Assembly (NCBI GenBank): GCA_002427165.1
Contig: DIQB01000118.1
Coordinates: forward strand, 1 to 6,658
Direction: 5' to 3'
Source: Firmicutes bacterium UBA5473
GTDB lineage: Bacteria > Bacillota > DTU084
DNA length: 6,658 nt
Under the pieces are notes generated by a model. The model saw only the letters and a program-made list of their open reading frames with translations, was not told the DNA's origin and did no database searches. The position numbers and the translations under genes are program-made. This document shows positions 1 through 4,069 of this stretch, piece after piece (position 1 is the first letter of the stretch; every line of letters starts with the position of its first letter).

Positions 1-17
1 GCCGGAATCTTTTTCAA

Positions 18-51
18 AACCCCTCGCAATTTGTGAGGGGTTAACTGTTTT
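18..51 (+). terminator. Rho-independent-type hairpin ending the gene left of the window
   Basis: Positions 18-28 pair with 32-42 (11 bp with one G-U, core CCCCTC/GAGGGG) around a 3-nt loop. A weak T-rich tail (GTTTT) follows. It probably terminates a plus-strand gene ending before the window. The opposite strand also has a T/A-rich flank, so it could work both ways, but no minus-strand gene is seen ending here. Confidence 0.7.
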
Positions 52-97
52 AAAATAAACAAAGCATTTAAAAGGAAAAGAATGACTTCTGAATAGC

Positions 98-125
98 ACT
101 TGCCCTCTAGCTTTTACATAACATG
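98..125 (+). promoter_or_regulatory. Weak SigK-like promoter candidate for the Cys-rich repeat protein
   Basis: An AC dinucleotide at 98-99 is followed by 17 nt and CATAACATG at 117-125. This matches the mother-cell SigK consensus (AC, ~17 nt, CATANNNTA) except for the last base. No convincing SigA pair (TTGACA/TATAAT) was seen in 43-140. Such short motifs occur by chance in AT-rich DNA, so this is only a candidate; it would fit a late sporulation gene. Confidence 0.22.
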
Positions 126-155
126 AAATGAAGTTAAAAGTAGGAGGTGCTCTTT

Positions 156-815
156 TTGTTTGATAGCTTTAACGTTGAGGAAAGTGAGTTTACAAATCTA
201 GAATTTAATTTTCAGGATAATAAGATTGATGTTAGTTCAAAAGATAACTCTCGGGTTGGGGCTGCCATAAATGATCAGCTAGAAGCTTCTTTCTGTGAAG
301 AGTGCGGTAAAGTGGGAAGTGCAGTAGCCGCGATTCAATTTGATTGTGGTGGTTGTTGTAAAAAGGTCCTTGCCTTTGACAAATCTGCCTGTCTTGACCT
401 GGATTTTTGCAATGGCACTGTGTTTCTTAGCGCGGAACAACTGTTATTGAAAGCATTCAGTGGAGGACAACTTGTAGAGAAACAGTGTCTGGAAAAAATA
501 AAAATAGCTTTGGATCACCTCTGTAGCATTGAGTTTAACGTGGTAGAGCTGGATCCTAATGTATTTGTGGGTACAGGTTTGAGCAAAATAGCTGTTCAGT
601 TCGAATGTGGAAAGTGCTGTAAAAAGGTGCTTAACGTCAAAAAGGCAATCGAATTTGGAGGGTTTGTCTTCTTAGTGCCGCCAGCCAAAGAGTGCCTTTT
701 GATCAAGACCTTCAACAAAGGCAAGCTAGTTGATAAACAATTGGCCAAGGTTATTATTATCCCCAAAAACCGAATTTGTAGTGTAGAGTACAACGCAATT
801 GAAGTAGATCCTTAG
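156..815 (+). CDS. Cysteine-rich protein of two tandem ~75-residue repeats, unknown function
   Basis: I do not recognise this family. The protein is 219 aa if translation starts at TTG 156, which sits 8 nt after a strong AGGAGG (142-147); a GTG at 147 in the same frame overlaps that site and is a poor start. No signal peptide or membrane segment is visible, so it is probably cytoplasmic. A ~45-residue acidic N-terminal part leads to a CEECG motif (47-51) and two homologous repeats, about 58-134 and 145-219. Each opens with QF-D/E-CGxCCKKVL, continues with a hydrophobic stretch and a G-x-L-V-E/D-KQ segment, and closes with ICS/LCS-V/I-E-Y/F and E-V/L-DP. The duplicated CxxCC motifs could bind metal or form disulfides. 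It lies alone between two terminators, so it is monocistronic. A spore coat or exosporium structural role is a guess from Cys content, the nearby sporulation genes and the SigK-like upstream motif. Confidence 0.85.
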   Translation: MFDSFNVEESEFTNLEFNFQDNKIDVSSKDNSRVGAAINDQLEASFCEECGKVGSAVAAIQFDCGGCCKKVLAFDKSACLDLDFCNGTVFLSAEQLLLKAFSGGQLVEKQCLEKIKIALDHLCSIEFNVVELDPNVFVGTGLSKIAVQFECGKCCKKVLNVKKAIEFGGFVFLVPPAKECLLIKTFNKGKLVDKQLAKVIIIPKNRICSVEYNAIEVDP

Positions 816-817
816 CA

Positions 818-859
818 AAAAGAACTGCTGCTTCACCTGAAGCAGCAGTTCTTTTATTA
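818..859 (+). terminator. Strong Rho-independent terminator of the Cys-rich repeat protein gene
   Basis: Positions 818-834 pair perfectly with 839-855 (17 bp, core GAACTGCTGCTTC) around the 4-nt loop ACCT. The 3' arm ends in TTTT followed by ATTAT. It begins 2 nt after the TAG at 813-815, so it belongs to that gene. A-rich DNA before the stem suggests possible use in both directions. Confidence 0.93.
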
Positions 860-923
860 TACATAATAAGAAGCAAGAGAGGGCAAAGCTAGTTTCAGTT
901 CTTTAAGAAAGAAGGAGTAAATT

Positions 924-1091
924 ATGCCCGAAGAATTGGAACAGACCCTGAAAAAAGTTGAGGAGTTACGTGCCCAACTGCAAACTTTGCTAAAAGCCAA
1001 AAGCCCTCTGGATCCAGATGTAATTGCAGCAAGTCAGATGCTAGACTCTATGCTTAATACTTATTATGAAAATCTTAAAAGGAAAAAGTGA
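924..1091 (+). CDS. Spo0E-like aspartyl-phosphate phosphatase family small protein
   Basis: This 55-residue protein starts at ATG 924, six bases after GAAGGAG (911-917), and ends with TGA at 1089-1091. The family (Spo0E-like sporulation regulatory proteins) consists of small two-helix hairpins that dephosphorylate Spo0A~P and so delay sporulation. The first helix is seen as EELEQTLKKVEELRAQLQTLL (about 3-23), a turn at SPLDPD (27-32), and the second helix carries the signature SQxLD at 37-41 followed by NTYYENL (45-51), matching the family pattern of LDP-x-V then SQ-x-LD-x-L-x-x-YY. Ser37 and Asp41 are the usual conserved positions. It stands alone after a terminator, with its own ribosome binding site. 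No terminator follows directly; mobile-element remnants begin within ~30 bp and may have removed it. Assignment rests on motif and length; activity on Spo0A is inferred. Confidence 0.82.
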   Translation: MPEELEQTLKKVEELRAQLQTLLKAKSPLDPDVIAASQMLDSMLNTYYENLKRKK

Positions 1092-1120
1092 TCATAACCT
1101 CGTGGGTGATTTCAGATTGA

Positions 1121-1252
1121 GTCAGTCAACCAAACGGTCAAAACTGGACAGTAGACATAGACCTGTCCAAATTCTTCGATAGGGTCAATCATGACATGCT
1201 TATGGCACGAGTAGCCAGAAAGGTTAAAGACAAACGGGTGCTCAAACTAAGG
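1121..1252 (+). pseudogene. Fragment of a group II intron reverse transcriptase (RT motif A region)
   Basis: Read in the frame of 1142, the DNA encodes NWTVDIDLSKFFDRVNHDML followed by MARVARKVKDKRVLKL (to 1249). This is the palm segment of group II intron RT/maturases, with the DIDLxKFFD motif A that carries the first catalytic aspartate. The frame is closed by TGA at 1118-1120 upstream. Downstream the RT-like sequence stops abruptly: the expected PQGGPLSPLL and YADD motifs are missing and the frame ends at about 1302. No intron 5' end is visible between the Spo0E-like gene and this fragment. It is a dead remnant. The C-terminal half of a similar RT is found at about 2672-3195, and the two may come from one intron split by IS30 insertion and deletion. 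Confidence 0.85.
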
Positions 1253-1291
1253 CCACTTGACAAGTTAAACGCAACCCCCGGGACTGTTATA

Positions 1292-1338
1292 GGTTGCAGT
1301 TAATCTTACAAACGGGGAGGTTGCACTTAGACGTACAA
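1292..1338 (+). repeat. Two diverged 20-bp direct repeats starting GGTTGCA
   Basis: Positions 1292-1311 and 1319-1338 both follow the pattern GGTTGCA-N-TTA-N4-TACAA and agree at 16 of 20 positions. A third GGTTGCA lies at 1377-1383, just after the terminator palindrome, and an inverted GCAACCCCC at 1271-1279 matches GGGGGTTGC at 1374-1382. They lie between the RT fragment and the IS30-like transposase, so they could be transposon end sequences, but no matching right end could be located. Confidence 0.4.
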
Positions 1339-1352
1339 CTGGGGATCCCATG

Positions 1353-1393
1353 CCCCCTCCCACCGCGGTGGGAGGGGGTTGCATTTTGTTTTT
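1353..1393 (+). terminator. 26-bp perfect palindrome followed by a T-rich tract, terminator-like
   Basis: Positions 1353-1378 form a perfect palindrome, CCCCCTCCCACCG joined to its complement, a very GC-rich stem. It is followed by GCATTTTGTTTTT (1381-1393), giving a typical terminator tail. It lies between the RT fragment and the IS30 transposase start at 1476. It may be an old terminator of the Spo0E-like transcript, or belong to the mobile DNA and shield the transposase from outside transcription. Confidence 0.75.
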
Positions 1394-2215
1394 CCAAAAT
1401 ACCTCTTGCTTTTGGCTAGCTTGTCTGCAAAAATACAATTTACGATACTAGCAGCCAGAAAGAGGGGCGATCACAATGTCGAAGAATAAACATTTGACGA
1501 ATGAAGAGCGTAGCCAAGTAGAGCATTGGCTACGTGCTCTTCGTCTTGGAAAGAGTACTTCGACTATCTCAAGAGAAATCAAAAAGAACTCTGTTCCAAG
1601 CAACAAGTCAGCTCCGGGTCGTATTCCCAACAGGTGCATAATGAGAAGAGACTGCCATAGAATTCACTTATGCGAAGATAAGCCGGATTGCAATAGAAGT
1701 CGATGTAGTGTTTGCAAGCTTTGCAACACGGTCTGCCCGGATTTTAAAGAGGAATTTTGTGCAAGGCTTGTAAAACCTCCCTATGTGTGCAACGGTTGTG
1801 AAATCGAACATATGTGCACCTTGAGGAAACGCTATTATCTTCATAGGCCGGCACAAAAGGCTTATGAAGATAAGCTTATCGATTGCAGAAGTGGTTTTAA
1901 CATAGAAGAGGATGAGCTTATTCGCATGGATGAGAGGCGGCAGCGTGCTTCTTACTATACATTTTAATAACTGCGGTTTTATGCTGGCCTTTTTACGAGA
2001 ACACAATACATCTCAATCTGTTATTGACATTTTTAACGATCTGTATTCAATCCTGGGAAAAGATGTATTTCGAAGGCTTTTCCCTGTTATCCTAACAGAT
2101 TATACCGAAAAAAATACTATGCCGAAAAAACGAACGAAAGCGTTATTCTAAGCCATTGTTAACCAATAAATTCGGGATAGTTGTATATTGATTTCTTGAC
2201 CTCTATTGTTATTAT

Positions 2216-2240
2216 GTAGTTAGACTCAAGTCATAACTAC
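2216..2240 (+). repeat. Inverted repeat upstream of the micro-ORFs in the MITE-like element
   Basis: GTAGTTAGAC (2216-2225) pairs with GTC and TAACTAC (2230-2240) with one bulged A at 2233 and loop TCAA. It sits right before the first ribosome binding site (AAAGGAGG at 2245-2252), so it could be a leader hairpin or operator. The sequence CTAC-N2-GTAAAGGAGG occurs twice, at 2237-2252 and 2283-2298. Confidence 0.5.
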
Positions 2241-2264
2241 AAGTAAAGGAGGGGGATCAATTAA

Positions 2265-2363
2265 ATGGCTACATCTTTTATACTACTTGTAAAGGAGGTG
2301 GTTGATGAGATACCCAAGGGGAAAACCAAAGAATATATGGAAGTACTCTATAGACTGGATTGA
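2265..2363 (+). CDS. Possible 32-residue micro-ORF inside the MITE-like element
   Basis: ATG 2265 follows AAAGGAGGGGG with suitable spacing, and the frame encodes MATSFILLVKEVVDEIPKGK and ends LYRLD before TGA at 2361-2363. It overlaps the next micro-ORF (2305-2415) in another frame. No family is recognised. The good ribosome binding site is its only support; it may be a leader peptide, the start of a deleted transposase gene, or chance. Confidence 0.22.
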   Translation: MATSFILLVKEVVDEIPKGKTKEYMEVLYRLD

Positions 2364-2415
2364 TGTTAAATACTATGCCGAAGAAATTGAAGGAACTTCG
2401 GTTTTAGTAGCCTAA
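2305..2415 (+). CDS. Possible 36-residue micro-ORF inside the MITE-like element
   Basis: ATG 2305 lies six bases after AAAGGAGG (2291-2298). The frame encodes MRYPRGKPKNIWKYSIDWID, then VKYYAEEIEGTSVLVA, and stops with TAA at 2413-2415. It reads through an internal copy of the element's repeat motif ACTATGCCGAA (2372-2382), which becomes YYAEE. The family is not recognised. It could be a genuine small protein or a remnant of an internally deleted transposase gene. The strong ribosome binding site argues for translation; the short length and lack of homology I can name keep confidence low. Confidence 0.3.
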   Translation: MRYPRGKPKNIWKYSIDWIDVKYYAEEIEGTSVLVA

Positions 2416-2452
2416 TAGTTATTTTTCGGCATAGTATTTTTTTCGGCATAGT
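2368..2452 (+). repeat. Internal inverted repeat at the right side of the MITE-like element
   Basis: AAATACTATGCCGAA at 2368-2382 is exactly complementary to 2425-2439, making a 15-bp stem around 42 nt. The core ACTATGCCGAA occurs four times in the element: 2116-2126 and 2372-2382 on plus, 2425-2435 and 2442-2452 on minus. The stem is followed by seven T (2437-2443), so it might also terminate transcription of the micro-ORFs. Confidence 0.75.
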
Positions 2453-2671
2453 CGCCCTTATCCTGAATTCGGGATAAAAAAGATAACGGTAGTGAGTTTT
2501 CAAATCCCAAAGCACTTGAATTTGCGGATGACTCTAGCAGGAGAACCACAATTTTTTATTGTGAACCTTCCTCACCTTTTCAAAAGCCTCATGTAGAGAA
2601 TAATCATGAGCTTCTCCGACGAATTCTTCCGAAGGGGTGTAGTTTTAACGGGTTAACGCAGTCAGATATCC

Positions 2672-3195
2672 TTCTTGCGTTTAAAAATTATCCACAACAA
2701 AAGTGCCATAGACAAGACCTGGGACCGGTATTATCTAGGATTTGGATTCTATTATAGGGCGAAAGACAAGCAAGTAAGTATACGACTAGCACCGAAGGCC
2801 ATACAAAAGTGTAAGAACAAAATAGGGAAATGACTAGCCGTAAGAAGCCTTCTACCATGAAATACCGAATTACACGCCGAAATGAGTACCTATCGGGATG
2901 GCTCAACTATTACCGGATAGCGGATGTAAAAGCCATTTGGATAAAATAGCAAGTTGGATGCGAAGAAGGCTGCGAATGTGCTTATGGAAACAATGGAAGC
3001 AGGGCAAAACGAAACACCGCAAGTTGCGGGGACTCGGAATTCCAGAGAACGAAGCCCGTAAAAATGGCCTTTTCAAGGAAGGGTTAGTGGGCATTCTCAA
3101 ATACCTCACAAATAAACAAGGCCCTGGGCAATAAATATTGATTGACCCAAGGCCTAATCGATTTGGTACCCGCGTATCCTGCGGGTCGTCAGTAG
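2672..3195 (+). pseudogene. C-terminal half of a group II intron RT/maturase, frameshifted
   Basis: Three frames must be joined to read it. From about 2672 the frame gives SFLRLKIIHNKSAIDKTW, then YYLGFGFYY and VSIRLAPKAIQKCKNKI, the segment just after the YADD motif. One base is missing near 2825, after which the frame of 2830 gives MTSRKKPSTMKYRITRRNEY and LSGWLNYYRIADVKA. A second shift near 2930 leads to LDKIASWMRRRLRMCLWKQW and KTKHRKLRGLGIPENEARK, the maturase (domain X) signature. A third leads to SRKG-stop-WAFSNTSQINKALGNKY-stop-LTQGLIDLV, where TAG and TGA replace the usual aromatic codons (Y/W), ending at TAG 3193-3195. The N-terminal half and catalytic YADD are absent here. Its 5' edge is fused to the IS30 transposase. 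The product cannot be functional. Confidence 0.9.
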
Positions 3196-3204
3196 TTTAG
3201 CAAA

Positions 3205-3272
3205 CCGTCAAGTACGATCCGTATGATAAGGTGGTGTAAGAGGCCGGCGTGGTGATCCGCCTCCTACTCGAT
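3205..3272 (+). mobile_element. Degraded 3' end of a group II intron (domain V/VI-like), intron boundary near 3272
   Basis: Downstream of the RT remnant, GATCCGTATGAT (3217-3228) resembles the 5' strand of domain V (GAGCCGUAUG...). Next comes GGTGGTGTAAGAGG, like the end of domain V and linker in class C introns (...CGGUGGUGUGAGAGG), but the GAAA-loop part and most of the 3' strand are missing, so about 15-20 nt seem deleted. The following GAGGCCGGCG...CCGCCTCCTACTCGAT resembles domain VI, with a candidate branch-point A in CCTAC and the usual AY 3' terminus, here AT at 3271-3272. It would be the non-coding tail of the intron whose RT lies at 2672-3195, and is not expected to splice. Confidence 0.68.
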
Positions 3273-3300
3273 TTGCTAGGTTAGGTTCTCGGGGTTAGAG

Positions 3301-3879
3301 CTAAGGGACTAGCGGACAAGGATCGCCGGTGATAAATCGTTCTAGGCCGACGGTTATCCGCACACACATTTTTTCGTGGAGAATACGTCCCCCCCTGCGG
3401 AGTTCGTCTTTTTCGCACTCAACTACAATCTCTTGGCTAGATACTCGATCATGGAACGGATTTGCTCCTGGAATATCAATACAGCAATCTACAGGGACGC
3501 AAAAGACTCTGGTTCGAACTGCACCATTTAGGTCTCTATAAACAATAACTTTAAATACGTGAGCATTAACAAGCACTTTATCAAAACAGATAGTGATATC
3601 GTCGATTACTGGAAACTTGAAGACATTAATAATTTCGCTAGCGGGAGGACAAAGAGGGATATCGGTAACCGTCAATTCTTGACAGGTACCACAGGCAATA
3701 GTTGCAAAAAAACCATGAGATTGAGCATCGGGGGAATTGGTGTCAATCTCTTGGAGACTTGTAACTTGGCTAACTACCTCTTTAGGTAGGATATTTTCTG
3801 CAGCACCGGCAAAACCTACAAACCCCATCACAGAAATAAGCAGAAAAACAAAGGTAAACCTAAAAATACGCTTTAACAT
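3301..3879 (-). CDS. Secreted Cys-rich protein with a SPOCS/DUF3794-like domain
   Basis: The 192-residue protein starts at the ATG whose complement is 3877-3879, eight bases after AAAGGAG (3894-3888); a GTG three codons upstream overlaps the ribosome binding site region and is less likely. Residues 1-27 are a typical signal peptide: LKR, a hydrophobic core, then AGAA. After a ~30-residue spacer come CGTC (63-66) and C77, then a region at about 95-182 with the pattern of SPOCS/DUF3794 domains: KVLVNAHVFKVIVYRDLNG, FCVPVDCCIDIPGA (127-140) and IVVECEK followed by MCVRITVGLERF. Ten cysteines in the exported part suggest disulfides or metal binding. SPOCS domains occur in SipL, which binds SpoIVA in the clostridial spore coat, so a role at the forespore surface or cell envelope is inferred. 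It is transcribed divergently from galT-glgA. The next DNA downstream is intron debris; no clear terminator was found. Confidence 0.82.
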   Translation of the reverse strand: MLKRIFRFTFVFLLISVMGFVGFAGAAENILPKEVVSQVTSLQEIDTNSPDAQSHGFFATIACGTCQELTVTDIPLCPPASEIINVFKFPVIDDITICFDKVLVNAHVFKVIVYRDLNGAVRTRVFCVPVDCCIDIPGANPFHDRVSSQEIVVECEKDELRRGGRILHEKMCVRITVGLERFITGDPCPLVP

Positions 3880-3902
3880 GGAAGTCACTCCTTTGAAGTT
3901 TA

Positions 3903-3939
3903 TTATAATCTAATCTATGTATCAGAACTGTTTGGGGGT
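3903..3939 (-). promoter_or_regulatory. Mother-cell-sigma-like promoter candidate for the SPOCS-like gene
   Basis: On the minus strand, CATAGATTA (complement of 3911-3919) matches the SigK -10 consensus CATANNNTA exactly and is also close to the SigE -10 (CATACAAT). An AC dinucleotide lies 18 nt further upstream (complement of 3938-3939), one base more than usual for SigK. The start would fall near 3904, about 10 nt before AAAGGAG. A TATAAT lies at the complement of 3902-3907 but has no good -35. This fits a sporulation gene but needs transcript data. Confidence 0.35.
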
Positions 3940-3955
3940 ATCTCCAATAGTCCTC

Positions 3956-4003
3956 TTTTCAAAAAATAGTGACTTTAGATGCCAGATGATTTCTTTTTGA
4001 AAA
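3956..4003. repeat. 10-bp inverted repeat in the divergent intergenic region
   Basis: TTTTCAAAAA at 3956-3965 is exactly complementary to TTTTTGAAAA at 3994-4003, with 28 nt between. It sits between the divergent SPOCS-like gene and galT, where an operator might lie. The low complexity of the arms makes chance a fair explanation. No riboswitch or other RNA was recognised in 3900-4069. Confidence 0.35.
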
Positions 4004-4069
4004 AATGTATAAAGAACGTCCCTTTGACGAAACTATATATGATCCCCTGTAAGCCGAAGGAGGAGACAG

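Larger units (their letters stand above)
2101..2480. mobile_element. MITE-like element inserted in the IS30 transposase
   Basis: Positions 2101-2129 and 2422-2450 are inverted repeats agreeing at 28 of 29 bases, with core ACTATGCCGAA next to a run of seven A or T. The transposase codon GAT occurs at both edges (2098-2100 and 2482-2484); AGAT at 2097-2100 and 2481-2484 could be a 4-bp target duplication, placing the element at 2101-2480. The 30 bp between the right inverted repeat and 2480 contain a near-palindrome (2459-2476, TATCC...GGATA), of which AATTCGGGATA also occurs inside the element at 2169-2179. Only micro-ORFs are present, so it would need a transposase in trans. The parent family is unknown to me. 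Confidence 0.75.
1476..2680 (+). pseudogene. Broken IS30-family transposase
   Basis: The coding remnant starts at ATG 1476 after GAGGGG. The first piece (to about 1934) has a helix-turn-helix-like start (KHLTNEERSQVEHWL, then STISREIKK), a cluster of about 12 cysteines at residues 54-114, and RKRYYLHRPAQKAYEDKL then SRSGFNIEEDEL-like sequence (CRSGFNIEEDELIRMDE at 137-153), as in one IS30 subgroup. At about 1934 roughly 100 codons with the first catalytic Asp are missing and the frame changes; it resumes as RGGSVLLTIHFNNCGFMLAF and runs to FPVILTD (gat at 2098-2100). A ~380-bp element then interrupts the gene, which resumes at 2482 with DNGSEFSNPKALEF, EPSSPFQKPHVENNHELLRR and ILPKGCSFNGLTQSDILL. 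The C-terminus is replaced by RT sequence near 2672-2680. The transposase is certainly inactive. Confidence 0.9.

Noticed and set aside
596..793. Minus-strand 65-codon frame
   Set aside because: Lies entirely opposite the second repeat of the Cys-rich protein and has no supporting features.
1353..1378. Palindrome as an IS30 insertion target
   Set aside because: An insertion would split the target, but the palindrome is intact, and the T-rich tail makes a terminator the simpler reading.
1912..2151. 79-codon open frame read as a separate gene
   Set aside because: It is the middle piece of the IS30 transposase (IHFNNCGFMLAFL to FPVILTD) running into the left end of the inserted element; not an independent gene.
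2101..2480. CRISPR-like repeats from the repeated ACTATGCCGAA motif
   Set aside because: Copies are in inverted pairs with irregular spacing and no spacer units; they form terminal and internal inverted repeats of a MITE-like element.
2898..3134. 78-codon open frame as an intact small protein
   Set aside because: It carries the RT/maturase domain X signature (ASWMRRRLRMCLWKQWK) and continues homology in other frames on both sides, so it is one fragment of a frameshifted pseudogene.
3329..3789. Plus-strand open frames at 3329-3541 and 3559-3789
   Set aside because: They are shadows opposite the SPOCS-like minus-strand gene, lacking ribosome binding sites and recognisable sequence.
3900..4069. 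Riboswitch or leader RNA upstream of galT
   Set aside because: No recognised aptamer motif or terminator/antiterminator pair is visible; only a low-complexity inverted repeat.
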